Below are positions 1 through 13,117 of a stretch of 64,000 nt of DNA, in pieces. Origin of the DNA: Brevipalpus yothersi (Eukaryota; Arthropoda; Arachnida; Trombidiformes; Tenuipalpidae); assembly GCA_003956705.1 (NCBI GenBank), contig QZCP01000114.1, positions 80,704 through 144,703 of the forward strand, read 5' to 3'. Below the pieces are notes generated by a model, which had not been told where the DNA came from, did not search any database, and saw only the letters and a program-made list of their open reading frames with translations. Within the stretch, counting starts at the first letter, position 1, and the number at the start of each line of letters is the position of its first letter. The translations under genes and the position numbers were made by a program.

Positions 1-101
1 GTGATTGTGTGTCGAAGAAGATTGGTTGGACGAGAATGGCCATAAACATTGATGATAACTCCTCCGAATTGTGTCCAAACCATGAAACATTCACGAGCCG
101 C
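1..101 (-). CDS. Partial internal exon of an unknown gene running off the left edge
   Basis: Read on the minus strand, a pyrimidine-rich acceptor ending TTTAG at 102-104 is followed by an open phase-0 frame of about 33 codons reaching the window edge. It reads AARECFMVWTQFGGVIINVY and continues GHSRPTNLLRHT. The pattern of a cysteine, aromatic and hydrophobic residues, then G-x-x-x-N-V-Y is reminiscent of the central strands of a MAM-type jelly-roll domain, but this is only a resemblance. The other two frames are open less cleanly (one meets TGA at once). The rest of the gene would lie outside the window to the left, with upstream exons possibly in 0.1-7 kb that I could not identify. Strand and coding status are tentative. 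Confidence 0.35.
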
Positions 102-3100
102 CTAAATCCAAGACTAAAAGAGAGAAGAAAATAGAAAGTGACTTCAATTGATGAACATTAGTTTGAATAGCTTGTTGTTTTGATTTAAGTGAGCATGAAA
201 TTTCAAATCTACACTCTGAACACGTGCTTGAGAGAGAAGCAAGATAGAATAGAAATTGTCAGACTAATAAAGTTCACCCAATGATATATTAATTCTATAC
301 GAGTTTCACAATGGAAAGATCCATGTAACCTACTGAATTCTCACTGGAGCGAGAAATCATCCAATATTTGATACTTCAATTCGGAAAATGATATGTTTTC
401 GAGTGGTTAATAATTAATAGAACACAATCTGGAACACTGATTCCCCTCTCTTCACCAATATGACCTACCAATTCTGTGATGGAATCATTCATAATTGATC
501 AACTTAGTAGAATTGAATCCAGCAAAACTCTAAAGTGATTATTTTCAATATCCGAAATGAGTAGCTGATAAAATTTCATGCCTCTGATGCCATGCCTTAT
601 GCTTCAACACATTCAATCAAAAAATCAATGAGGACCTATCGATAGTAGATTGCCTTTCTTACCTGCAACAGGTCTAGAGTGTTAACGAATCGAAATCTTA
701 CCTTCATATTCATGATTATACTTACAGTTAGAATTCGTGGGTTAGAATCTTCAATATGAACTCAATCTGATTTCTTTATCTGACATATCCAACAATTCAT
801 GGAATTGTAATGTCTTTTGGGAGAAACTCGTGCAAGAATCGAAACTGATTAGAGCATTCGTATGAGACCTCTGGTATTCCCAGGGACCTGGATAAATGTT
901 CCGAGGATCCATCCGAATCGATTTTGAGAAGCATCAAAAAAGAGGAATGCCATTGGAAAAAAGACCGAATTTCATCACGCTCTAAAGACAGTGGACATGA
1001 AAAACGAAACATACATAGTTGATAACATAAAAACATTACTGAATGAAAACATTTGTCATACAATAATAATTCAAGTTTATGAGGCCAAAATCATTTGATC
1101 ATGAAGATGAATTATGAATTCAAATAGGAATTGAGAACTTCGATCATTGTTGGGCTCGTTGAATTGCAAGCATTCCTCCTCAAATTTCATCAAATCATAG
1201 ATCATCAACTTGAGTATCAAAATCAAATCATTTATTACAGATTTTGTTCTGATCATCTATATACACGACCATTAGAATTCTTGGATCATGTGTGTATAGG
1301 GTTGTATTCTTTTAACCTTTCTTTTTTCCATCGTTTTTGATATAAAAAAGAACATTTTCTTCACATTATTGCTCCTAAATCCTTTCTGGATCCTTTCATA
1401 TCTAGCTTTTGGAGGTTTTGACTCGCCATTTACCTGCTCAAGAGACCAAATAAACAAACATCCACTCAAGAAAATAAGATGAGCTCAAGTAGGTAGATAT
1501 TCCATGGATCCACTATATCAAGTATGAATTAACAAGAACTCTGACTTTTCTTTTTACCTACACTTGAGAGGTGATGAAAGATCTTCTACATCTAAAACAA
1601 TGTGATCTCATTTGCTAATTAAAATGAGACTTTGCATCTTTTTCCACCTGTTCTCGTTTTCATTCATGGTTCACCTCTATACCTATCTTATTTTCAACCA
1701 ACACAACAAGTGACAATAACTCTTCTTTTTTATGTAACAGTTCACCTTCTCAAATGATTACACGAAAATCTTCTGATGAAAAGCAATTTCCTCTTCCTCT
1801 GAGAACTTCTGGAGAAATGAGCAATGAGTGGGATGACAAAAAAAAGAAGAATCCAAATATAAGCTTAAGCAAATGTAGAGAGATAGAGTGGGAATTCAGA
1901 TGGAACATTCAACAGAATTCAACTTCCTCCAGAAGTGTCTGTTATCGAGATTAGTAAAGTCGATGAGTTTTTGGTGGATACTTTTTTTAACAATCGCTCG
2001 AATTGAGAATTGAGAATCATTTGATACACGCTAGTAAGTAAAGAGTTGAAAAGTGAAAAAGGATAAAAAAACTCTCCAATCTAACTCCAATTTTGATACT
2101 CTTCCTGTTTTTCTAGAGTTTTTTTGTTTGACTTTTTCTCATAACTCGAAGCGAGAAGAACCCCTCAACATTACCGTTATTCATGGTATTGAATGTTTCC
2201 TCGAAATTCTCTCTGATTGCTTTGGTTTTGTGATTCTGCATTCACTTGAATCTAAATTAGAAGAAGTGCTACATTTCCCAATTTTCCGAGTATCTCTCTG
2301 ACTATATATGTAGATAGCTACACAATTTCAATGCGATCAAAGCAGCTTGTGCTCCTGTAAAGCAAATACAGGTAAGTAGCCGAATAGAAAAAATGCTGTG
2401 TATCTTGAGCCGTTGCTTGATCTTCTCTATCGTAAGGAACCGATATTGTCTAGGAAAAAACCTCAAACTATTAAATATTCAGAAAAAAAAAATTTCTACG
2501 AAAAATTGAATAACAGATGTGAATTTAGTACTTACTCCAGCCATGAAGTCATAAATTAAGGTTAACACTATTTTTATTGAGTTTTGCTGGTGGTCAAAAG
2601 CGTTTAATGAAGATACATGAATAGCCCAGGGCTCAGAGCTACCATGTCATGGTTCCGTAAATAATCATGAATGCAATTCCAATATCTAGAGGAGAATGAT
2701 AGTATGAATGAAGTAATTGGAAGAATAAACAATCAAAGAGAATCGGTCTTGAGGGAATCTTGTTCAAAGGTTTCCCATCAAAGGTCAGACTTTTTGTATT
2801 ATGGTAAACTCAAATAGATACCTTTGAAAACGGTTTATATGGGTCACACACTTTCAGAAGCAGTTTCCCTGAATATTGTCCAAGGGACATAAGAAATTGT
2901 TGAAATGGAAGTTCAAATACTGATCACCATGGATTGAATGATGAATGTGTTGGAAAAAAATGAATAGGTCATCAGGGAGATATTCAGTCAACATCAAGAG
3001 TGAAAAGAACTTCCGAAAAGTAGGCATTTTACCGGGAATACAATTGAGGAAAGAATAGTATATAGAAAGAGAGAACCAAATCATCACCACAGGTAAGCTA

Positions 3101-6100
3101 TAGTAGAGGTTAAGAATCGAACTTTCTAGTATCTGGTGAAGCCATTCCAGTCATATTACTGGAAGATTCATCAGAACACATACAATGTTCAATCTATCTG
3201 AAAATCTATCCCATATCAGGGAACAATAGAGAATAATTTCAAAAATTCCTATAAGCTGGTATTCTAGTTGAATATCACTGGAAAAGAAAAATTTTTTTGA
3301 AGATAAAAGTTAAAGTTGAACGAACTACTAGTCTTCTTTTCTGTATGTATTCAATCTACTTCGGATGTTATTTCTTTCCATTGTTATCTATTCCATATAA
3401 GCCTAGATTTCTGATTCCGTAGGAATGATGTGAGACACATCTTTCAATCAAATAGATGTACCATGATTAGGGAAGAGCAAGAGAAAATGATGATCATGAA
3501 AATGCATCAGTGGGCTGTTCAATTTATCCCGAGGAAATCATTCTCTTTCTCTTTCTCTCTCTTTCTCCAGTAACATTTATAAATAAACGATCTATTCGTC
3601 CTACTAGGGAAAAATTCTCATACATTCAGTTTACTAGATTCTTATCGACAGTGAAGTGAAATCATCCATAATTGATCCTTAACATGGACAAGTCGTGTCT
3701 CCATATGAGTGGCCATCAGCTTTCCAATGTTACAATTGAAAGTACAGAGGCTAATCGAGGCTATATGAACTGAATTCTTCCGATCTTAACGATCAAAAAT
3801 CACTGTTCAGCCATGATAGCTGAAATATCTCTCTTCAATGTTCTATGTCACTTGATCATTTAGGGTAGAGAGGGAGAGAGAGAGAAATAATACTACCAAT
3901 GACATTGATTTACCATGATGACAATCATCATTGAGGAGACAATATTGGTCCATAGTTGGTTGGTTAGTTAACAAGTGGAGGCCGAATAATTAAAGGTCAA
4001 GAGAATGCCATAATATCAAAATGAATGATACTAATAAAAAATAAGTGTATCACACGACCATGAAATTTTCATCAAAAAGAATTGAAGATCTGGATACAAT
4101 CGAAATCTTTCAATTCATCTTTCATTTTCCAGCTCATCAGATATCGATAATGTGTCAAAATATTGACAATAATTAGATGAAAAGGTTAAAGTTTCAACAT
4201 TTTTCGTTTTTCCTTCATTCAATCAGACCAGTTTCATTGAGTCACCAGGGCTAAATAGATTAGGAAGTGTCTTTATTGTTTCCTTGATCATAACCTCTTA
4301 ACTCATTGATGATCAAATCGAGGAGAACATGATATGTGTCAATGATATTCACCAGTTTTTATGAAAGAGGAAATGAAAAATGCTTACCTCTGACTCTTTA
4401 TGAGAAAATTTCATGTTTGAATTCGTTGATAATAGAGTTTAAGCCGGAGATTGAAAGTTGATTCAAAGTATGATTCATCAGCACTGAGGAATTTTTGTTG
4501 CCGGTAGTTGATCAAATTAATTGGATGACTTCCAAGCTGTTTTCTGTCGTTGATCCAATGATAATGACAGTTTATATGTCTTTAGCTTTCATTACTGCTA
4601 TAGTATTCACAAAAATGTAGGCCACCAACGTTGAGAATATATCTGAAAATTCTTGTTGAGCTGAAATATTTTATATTTTATAATTGAATGAGAGAGCTGA
4701 TTTTGGAAAGTTTGAATGAGCCATTACTGTATTATCAAAATTAAATTATCTATAAAAGAAAAAAGATGGCTTTCAAAACAAGCAAACGCTTTGGTTTGAA
4801 TTGCTTGGTCAATAGCATGATATAATTCATCCAGTAGTGAATGAAGATAAGCCCTTTCATACATGCTAAAGAATAAAATAATCATTTCATAGATACTCAT
4901 TCCTCAGGATATTTATTTTATTACACGAGCCAATCTATCACTCCCAATTTTCCTCACTTTTTGAAGTGATCCTGCATCTCCCAATCGTATTGGATTGAAT
5001 GGAAAAATCTAACGTTAAAAAGACACTTACAGACAAACACTCTTTTTTGAGGAATGAATTCTGAGAGTTTCATCCAATGTTTGTGTTGTTTGAGTGCTCT
5101 CAGGGAAAAAATGATAGAGATATAAAGTACTCTTCAAGTAATTTCAAGTATTCCCACTGATTTTATACCACTTTCATCCATTTTTCACCCAATTGAAGTT
5201 TTTTTATCTCGCCTCTAGTCAATAGATCATGGCAATATTCACCATCATCTAACCTGCATCATGTCTTCATACAAGTGGATACCTCTTGGCAGATTGCTAC
5301 CTTTCTAGCATCATATTTTACACGAGCTCATTTGATTTTATGGTTAAAGTAAACAACATATTCAGCATATATTCATTTATGATTAACTCAATGCTTAAAG
5401 TCAATTATCTTGGAATAATCTGACTCATGGAATACATAAACATTGTTGAATCGATAAATGGTGTTATATGAGGCCATTACAAATGTTTTATTGCCTATTC
5501 TTTGTTCATGACGATAAATGAGGGATATTCTCACATATATTGGCCAAATTTGATGGAATTATAGTCTTCAAGCGTTGACAGTAATTTTTGGTAAAACTTA
5601 TGGAATATTGTGTGTCAGATCAGGAATAAAAGACTTAAAAATCAAAAATTGGGTCGATTCAAAAGGAATGAGATTAAAATGAGAATGTTTAGGATCGATT
5701 ATCAATGATCTAACCGAATCAGTTCCAATGAATTATGTCTCTACCATGAAGAATGGAACATAAATAGGACACATAAGTGAATATGGCAATCTTTTTTACC
5801 GAAAACATTTTTTCACTTCACTCAAGTAAAAGGATGAGATTTGTAATACAATCTTTTCCAGCTATTTTCGTAAAGATTTGGATGATCGAATCTATTGTGT
5901 ATGGTTATATATATATATATATATATATCTGAATGCGAAGAATACAATATTGGAAATTTTCTCAAAATAAATTCACCGCAGCATGGTAACAGAACTTTTT
6001 GCTTCCTTTAGTGAAAAAAAGGAAATTCTCAATTCGAGGACATCTAAATCCCTTTAACCTTAACTTTGCTTCCTTATAAGATTATTCATGGTAAAATGTT

Positions 6101-6510
6101 CATAATTCATTCCGATATCACAACCATAGTGTATATAAGTGAGAAAAAAAACATGTTCACTTGCCTTAATTGATATTGCAAAAAGAAGCATCCAACAGGT
6201 ACTGCTGATAATCCCAAGACTATAACTTTTTTCGTCTTTTTTTATCCAACTGGAAGTATTCGAAGATTGGAGCACAGCTTTATTGATAATATCCATCTTT
6301 TCATCAAAGTTTCTCTCTTTTTCTCTCTTTCAGTTACTTCTCTTAGAGCAAAAACACTCGAGAGTCCCCAGACGAATGGACAAGTTATTAGTCATTACAC
6401 ATGGAAGTACATTATGACTTCATGATAAGATGAACGATATTCAATAGATGAATACACCAGATGCATTAGTATATACCCACACTTCGATATACTCGGTGAA
6501 TCTCTCTCCT

Positions 6511-6587
<77 letters not shown>

Positions 6588-7146
6588 GTCTTTCTTTCTT
6601 ACTACACTAGGGAAATTGGATAAGAAACTTGCAAACTGAAAACTCACACAAGCGATGTGTTTGCCTATCGTATTATCATTGATCGTGGAAGCTCCAAGGT
6701 GATCGATCCATCTAATGCTAATTTTTTAGGGAATACTTTTATGGTTAAAAAATTCTCTATCTCTTCCCTCCAAGCTTCGTTTACCTCATGCTCAATCATA
6801 AACCCTGGTAGAAAAGACATGAATTCAAACTCCCTACTGATCATTCTTATCTTATATCGAAATCATCCACGAGAAAGAGAGGGAGAACATTCTGATAAGA
6901 ATACTTTCCACACTCAAAAATACACCAGAACACGATATGTCACCTTTGATAGAGGTTAAAAGTTCAGAGACGATATTTAGGAGTGATGAGATATGAATTA
7001 TATTGATACATGCTGTATTTGAAGTGACAAGAGCTGATTTTTGAATAGCTTTTGGTTGAGAAACAGGCATTTTTCTTTTTCAAAACATTCATATTTTGAG
7101 AATATTTTTTTCCTTCTTCTTTATATTACACATTTTATCATAATCA
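102..7146. other. Gene-poor stretch, no supported coding region
   Basis: Only short ORFs without family resemblance or matched splice signals were found. The stretch holds an AT run (5909-5929), a compound CT/CTTT microsatellite (6501-6600) and scattered donor-like or acceptor-like sites that do not link into a continuous frame. It may be intron or intergenic DNA of the minus-strand gene whose exon touches position 1. Confidence 0.5.
6501..6600. repeat. Compound (CT)n-(CTTT)n microsatellite
   Basis: About 75 bases of CT dinucleotide with a few interruptions pass directly into CTTT tetranucleotides. Open frames across it encode only Ser-Leu or Arg-Glu repeats on the two strands and are artefacts. 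Confidence 0.95.
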
Positions 7147-8757
7147 TTATTCATCAACATTATTTGATGTTTCCCTATACTTTTGTTTGAATGTTCTTGA
7201 CTTACGAATCTCACATGAACATCCACTGCGTACGCGAACATAATCCAATCGCCATGGTTGACTCTGTAAAATAGTGAAAATTAAGGGTGAAAAGAATTAC
7301 AACTCAAATTCTTAAATTGAATAAATCTTGTTCAAAGGTATTTTGTGTTAGATGTTCTTGATACTCTATTTTGGGAACCTCTGGCAAAAAGGACACGCTC
7401 AGGGTGGAGGGAAAAAGGTAAAATATCCTCTGGGATCTTGGTGGTATTCAATTTTGATACTTCAAAAACAATCAGATGATATCGAGGTGAGATTAACTTT
7501 GTTTGGTTCAAATGATCAATACAGAAGATTTTTCTGGGCATAGAAGAATTGTGAGTTGAGGCATGTGTCAACACACAGAATAAATGTGATATATCAAATA
7601 ATCCAAGCTCAATTCTTCTCTTGGCTATTTTTAAACTGAGTGATGAATCGATGAACTGATTTTTTATACTCAAAAAATCTCAGCTAGTTTCATTTCGTAT
7701 GATTTTCGAAAAAGAAAAATGTCCAGTATCGAGAGTTTTTTGGACAAGCCATAGGATTCAATTTATAGGTAGGTATATATACATCACTGAAGTTATAAGT
7801 AAGTAAAGCCTTTGGAATGAATCTTTCAAGGGAATTCGATCGAAAATTTGATTTTATCATGTTGAATATTTGATTAATGGAAGCTTCGAAAATTCATCAC
7901 TAGTTCTAAATCAAAGTTTTCGTTTCTAGTATCTATATTCCTCACAACTTATTATTTCCCTCTTCCAGTCATTCCTTCCACTGGATCAATATCAGATGAA
8001 AGATCATGACCCTTCAAGCAAGACTCAGTTATAGAATGATCCTCATCAGTGGAAAGTAAACTTCACAGAACAGAGTAAACTTTGATTGTTAACTTTAGTG
8101 AGAGGTAAAAAAAGGGTGAAAATAAGATGTTAGGTGAAAATTTTAATGAAAATCCACATACCTTGGGGGCACCATAGTCCTTAACTATGGCATATTGATA
8201 ACTGTATTTTTGAACACAACGTGAATACGGCCTAAGAGTGGGATGAATCAATTGGCAATATTGATCCCTCTTTTTGCATGATGTTTGAAAGAAACTTTGC
8301 CTCGATGTATTTGTATGGTACAATTGAAGTATTCTACCATGTCTTGATACACCTCCTAAAGAAAGATCAATGAAGGATAGAAAGGAAGAGAAAGAGAGAG
8401 GAAGAGAGTAAAAATAGTTTAAAAGAAAATTAATCAGTGTTGTGAGCAAAGTATTCCGTTTATGTGGGAATATTCGATTCTGATCATCTAATGGGACTCA
8501 TTTCACCATGCAATAGGTAACTCTAACGGCTGAAACACTTAGCAATTGGTGATAATCGATAAAGTCGGTGGGATAAATCAATCTAATATCTATGAGAATA
8601 CTTACCCAGAGGCTGGATAATCTCAGAAACACTAGGACAGCATTCAAGTATATTATGGGTCCTATAAGGCCGACCTGAATCGATTGTGACTACCGGTCGT
8701 GAAGATTGCCTTTTTGCTTTCACATTCATGTTGATATTGAATGGACTAGCTTTATAT
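7147..8757 (-). CDS. Spaetzle-family cystine-knot ligand (C-terminal exons; 5' end uncertain)
   Basis: This is probably a secreted Toll-receptor ligand of the Spaetzle family. Three minus-strand exons join in phase: 8606-8757 (or from 8749), 8162-8355 and 7147-7263. Donors are GTAAG and GTATGT; acceptors end TTTAG and TACAG. The first exon holds a basic KAKR furin-like site, then ECCPSVSEIIQPLG. The second gives SFFQTSCKKRDQYCQ and SRCVQKYSYQYAIVKDYG. The third gives PWRLDYVRVRSGCSCEI and stops at TAA 7147-7149. Seven cysteines follow the basic site, the number expected of a Spaetzle domain. The spacing, the CPS start, the C-x-QKYSY motif and the terminal G-C-x-C fit the Spz4/Spz5/Spz6 branch better than Spz itself, but I cannot fix the subtype. 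A candidate prodomain exon lies at 9008-9146 and joins in frame if the 8749 acceptor is used. No signal-peptide exon was found. Confidence 0.8.
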
Positions 8758-9007
8758 CTGTGAATAAAACATTGATATCAGTATGTGTAATATAGCTTTT
8801 CCGGTGAGCAATAGGATCAGAAAGTTCAGATTTTCAACATATTTGGTGACCCATAAAAGCTTGCTTAATCGAGTAAATGCTACTTTGTGGCTTGAACCTT
8901 GAATGAGAGCTGGAATCTTGAACAACATTAATAATTCAAAGTGATGCCTAGATCAAAGATGATCTGAGCATCTACTTGAAGGATAGAATATGGATGAAAA
9001 AATTTAC

Positions 9008-9146
9008 ATAGCATTTTTTCAGCACTTGTTTTACGATGGTTTTGAACCATTTTCATAAGTGAAAATCTTTTCAACACCACGTCCAATGAACTATCTTTCT
9101 TGAGCTCATTTTCATGATCAGATGAGGTTGTTTCATGTGATTCCAT
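9008..9146 (-). CDS. Candidate upstream (prodomain) exon of the Spaetzle-like gene
   Basis: An open minus-strand frame begins MESHETTSSDHENELKKDSS, is rich in charged residues, and ends at a good GTAAAT donor after 46 codons plus one base. Phase matches the next exon only if that exon starts at the secondary acceptor at 8749. The total coding length of the four exons is then 594 bases, divisible by three. A pyrimidine-rich run lies just before the ATG, so the ATG may instead be internal to an exon. It has no hydrophobic signal peptide, so for a secreted ligand another 5' exon would be needed. Confidence 0.35.
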
Positions 9147-11284
9147 GGAAAGAGAGAGGAGAAGAATTTGAGATCATTACTTACAATAATGATACTCTGA
9201 TTTTCTCAGAAAATGTTCAGGGAAACTTTCAAAATGTTTCGAGTTTCTTTTGAATTAGAAAAAGTTCTCTCCTTAACAAGAGGTATCCCTGGTATTCACT
9301 TATCCAATGAATTTGTGCTCAATATTCAATGAAAAGAAACATTCCTGAGGCTAAGAATTCTCGCAAACTTGCGATACAAAATTAGCTATATGAAATCTTC
9401 ACCATGTAAAATTTTGGCAATCCTATAGTGACATCTTGTTTGAAAAGGGTAAATGGTCACTGTTTCTCACGGAATTTTGTCACTAAAATTGCTTCATCAC
9501 AAAATTAGATTGAAGAAAATATTTGAAGAATTCAACAAGTAAAACAGAGTGAAAAAGGTCTATTAATAACTCATTAATCTCAATAATCTGTGTAGTAGTG
9601 AGAAGAGCTTTTGACATTTTCCATAGACCCAGATGATTTTCTTTTTTCGAATTATGATCATCGTGTGAACAGTTAGACGCTATCTCTTGATGGACATCTC
9701 TTCTGACCAGAATAAAAAATTCATGAACCCCTGTGGACATGTATACAGCTCTAATGGCAAATTTGTCGGTGAAATAATTAATTGAACATGTAGTCAGTAC
9801 TATTTTTGACCCCATTGCTTCTTTTCTGGGATCGTTTTGACTATTCCAAAAGCGTGATTCTCATACTTAAAATTCTAATCTCGATTCTTAGTAATTTATA
9901 TTGAAATGCTCTGTAAGTGGATCATCATAAGATCCATTGGTCATCTATGCCACAATGAATGTGTGATCTAAAATTGTCCATATCTCCTCTTTGGTATACA
10001 AAAATACGCTCACAATTACTGTTAACCCCACAAGTTAGAGAGATTTTTGATTCATATATTGTTTCAATCTTTCTAGACTCTTTCTAGATCCAAATTCTCT
10101 ATGATCAATGTACAGGAAAAGATTCTTTCAGTAGGTGTAACTTTAGGGTATAACAATAGTAAAGGAGGTGTCAATAAATGCAAAGAATATTCTACATTTC
10201 TCCTGGAATATCTCAAACTCACTATTCCCCATGGAAATTTGAGTTCGTATGAGTATAGAAGTAAGTGGTGAGTTGGAATGCATTCGAAGAACTCTCATGG
10301 ATGGATACCATAATGTAGCCATGAGAATTGTATTACGAATGACTTATGATGAGCACATGAAATCATAAATGAATGGTTAGATTGATGGAGAAGAAATTGC
10401 TATAAGATGATGGGAAAAGAAGATGATTTTCTTTCCATCATCTAGAAACAAATTTGAATATTTCTCAGTAGAGTTCCGATTTCATTTCCATGATCTATGC
10501 TTATGAACCTGCTGCTATTTTTACGCACAATATCTTTATAAAGGTTTGTTTTAAAAGAAGCATACTCTCAATGATCAATCGATTGACAGATCAATCAAAC
10601 CTTTTTGTCTTATGTAATTTATGATCAAATGACCGACAACATGTCCAAATTCAGATAGTTTGAATGAGTAAAGTTATCAAAATCTTCCAAAAATAGCACT
10701 CTGATCGTATTTTAGACCATTTATCATGCAATACCTTAAGATATTTTACATTGTGAGCATAATTCAAGTACTTTTTGCTTATATTTTCTCATCTTAAGGA
10801 ATCCAGACTAACAGAACCATTTTTTGCCAGAAGACAACAGCTTAAAGTTATGAATTCAGTGATCTTGCTAGGAAAAATTGAATCTGATATCCACACCTGC
10901 GGTGAGATGATGAACAAAATCAATCATAGAATATATTCACTTAATCAGACCTAATGTGTTTCCTTGAAACACAGTTTAGTTGATGGTGAATTTTTATCAA
11001 AATAGGTCATTTTTTCGCTGAAAAATTTGACTTTTTGGTAGTCTAATAAACTCATATCTAGCAGTCATGAAAATTTTGCCCTGTTCAGCTCACAAAGTGA
11101 ATATAACATCTGAATGAGAAAGAAGTTCCTTAAGATACATTCACCGGAAATTAAGGTTCCGGAAAGTTTCAACCGAAAGGATGAATGTCCATAATCTTGC
11201 TCATAAACTCCTATGAGTATGAGGCATCAGTATTTTTCAACATATAAAATTTCAAATTTTACATCATATTTGTAAGCGTAGGTT

Positions 11285-11335
<51 letters not shown>

Positions 11336-12063
11336 TTTTCTCCTGAACTCTCAAGAATTCTGTGTTTATTCTGACCTACTGACCAGATACCTTTGCTTAA
11401 CTTTTTCCTATCATCCACATTAAATTCTCATTCGATTCCACTCTTTTCTCTACTCAGCCACCTGAGGAGAATGTTTTCTCTTTTCTGAGTCAATCTACGT
11501 GAACCTTTTGTTTACGATCGAGAATTCCTTTATTCATTGCATTATTTTCCTTCAGTTCACTAAGAAAAAGAGTTCAAGAATTCACTCTTAATTTAATTCA
11601 GTTCAGATATGAGTTTTCCTCTCTGTTGTAATACACATACATGTAGGGTTCTTGATTGACCGGAAGCTGTTCATGTTCAATGATTCTAATGCTCAGAGAG
11701 AGAAGTTGAATACAAGACGATAGGGAATTTTTTGACATTCTATTGCTTGGATTGCTTACTGAATGTCATCAAAAAATGAAGGTTCACAATCAAAATCTTT
11801 TAGGAGCATTGAACTGAAAAAATACAAAGAACTTAGCAACCACAAAACCTCAGGAAAAGGTAGCTCTTATTGACATGAATTATGGAATACCAACTGTGTT
11901 TGAGTGAAAATTTTTATTTCTTCTAGTTATCAGCTTTGATGCTCCTTTTTTCGCTGTTTTGCTGATAAGTTTTTAGTCGTCAAACATCCCAAAAGTATTG
12001 AGAAAGAGTGGAATAGAATGCAACAAAGTTTACAGAACCTATGGTATTGGGAAAAGGAATACC
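9147..12063. other. No supported gene; GA microsatellite inside
   Basis: About 2.9 kb without a convincing exon. The longest minus-strand open frame (9483-9815) lacks donor sites in the right places and resembles no family. A (GA)n tract lies at 11288-11332. The stretch may hold the 5' end of the Spaetzle-like gene. Confidence 0.45.
11288..11332. repeat. (GA)n microsatellite
   Basis: About 22 uninterrupted GA units. Confidence 0.95.
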
Positions 12064-13117
12064 TCAACCTTCTTGTATGAACGCCGAGTCGTGGGTGTAT
12101 CGTGACATTTTATAGCTTCACATTGGAAATCCAAGTGAAACTATCTGAGCATCTAACTTTTATTCTATTCTTCGGAATTTTCATGATTTTCACAATGAAA
12201 AAAATAGGTATATCTTGAAATTTTTAACAAAATTTTACTCACATTCGTTGATTGTTTCCATCTGTTGAGTATAGCTCATCTTCACCATCTGAGAGCTGAT
12301 GGCGAGCGAGTCTTTGTGAATTTAACATTTGGACAGCTAATTTACAAAGGCCAATCTGGTCTGGTGTATCCAGAATAATTTGTGGAATCTCCAGTTTGGT
12401 CAATATTAAATCTTTTTCAAGTGGTTCTTCGGGTGATGATTTGTCGGCTCGGAAGAGTAGAAATTCATCTTTAAGGTTGAAATGGAAGAAAGAATACAGG
12501 AAAAGAAATTCATTAGATTATACTTATTCCCTGATAGAAAAAGCTCTTGATATCACTACAGTAGATGTAGATTATGATGGATGAGAATTTTTCTCCTACA
12601 AATTCGAAGCATTTTGAATAACCTTTACAATTGTGAAGTATTTAAATGCTCTCTCTTTGCATGCACAGTCGAAGAAGAATTTTAGAAGCTGAAAAGTTTC
12701 AGCTCTAGGGAATCCACTGGCAACAATTCGTGAAATTTTGAGTTTTTATATTTTTGTTATTCTACTTTCAAGCTGTCAGTTTGAAAACAAAGGACTTGAA
12801 AATAAGTTGGAATACACATGAAAAATGTTCTAAAGTTAAAAGAGTAGGTTTTCGACTTTTTTTGCCTCGTCAATCAACTTACTATTTTTTGGGCTCTCGG
12901 GACCAATGCTAGGTTTATTAGCTGCTATTCCTGATGGTTCTGAAATTTTCCATGAACAATCTCGTCTCTGACCATCACTAAAGTCACAATCCAATCGAGC
13001 ACAACTTGTTGCGTTGAATATAACAGAAACAATCACAAATAAGAGAATCAACGAAACACAGATCACTTGACCCATGTCGATGAACGTGTTCACTGTACGT
13101 GATTCGGTAGAATTCAC
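12064..13117 (-). CDS. Predicted secreted protein, three exons, MAM-like cysteine motif; not recognised
   Basis: Exon 1 (12883-13117) starts at ATG 13117 and encodes a hydrophobic segment near residues 16-40 (VICVSLILLFVIVSVIFN), then CARLDCDFSDGQRRDCSW. The spacing C-D-F-x-D-x5-C-x-W resembles the start of a MAM domain. A GTAAGT donor leads to exon 2 (12243-12468), which joins in phase and encodes NEFLLFRADKSSPEEPLEKD and, further on, DTPDQIGLCKLAVQMLNSQR. That exon ends at GTGAGT. A short exon 3 (12064-12115) continues in frame to TGA, giving about 170 residues; exon 3 is the weakest part because its acceptor is only moderate. The summed exons are 513 bases, divisible by three. The hydrophobic segment could be a signal peptide or a type II anchor. 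Function is unknown; the MAM likeness is an inference. Confidence 0.55.

Noticed and set aside
6441..6647. ORFs on both strands over the microsatellite
   Set aside because: Encode only repeats of Ser-Leu or Arg-Glu; typical microsatellite artefacts.
7332..7673. 113-residue minus-strand ORF
   Set aside because: Falls in the intron between two Spaetzle exons and lacks splice signals linking it in phase.
9483..9815. 110-residue minus-strand ORF as part of the Spaetzle-like precursor
   Set aside because: No usable donor in phase and no signal peptide or family likeness.
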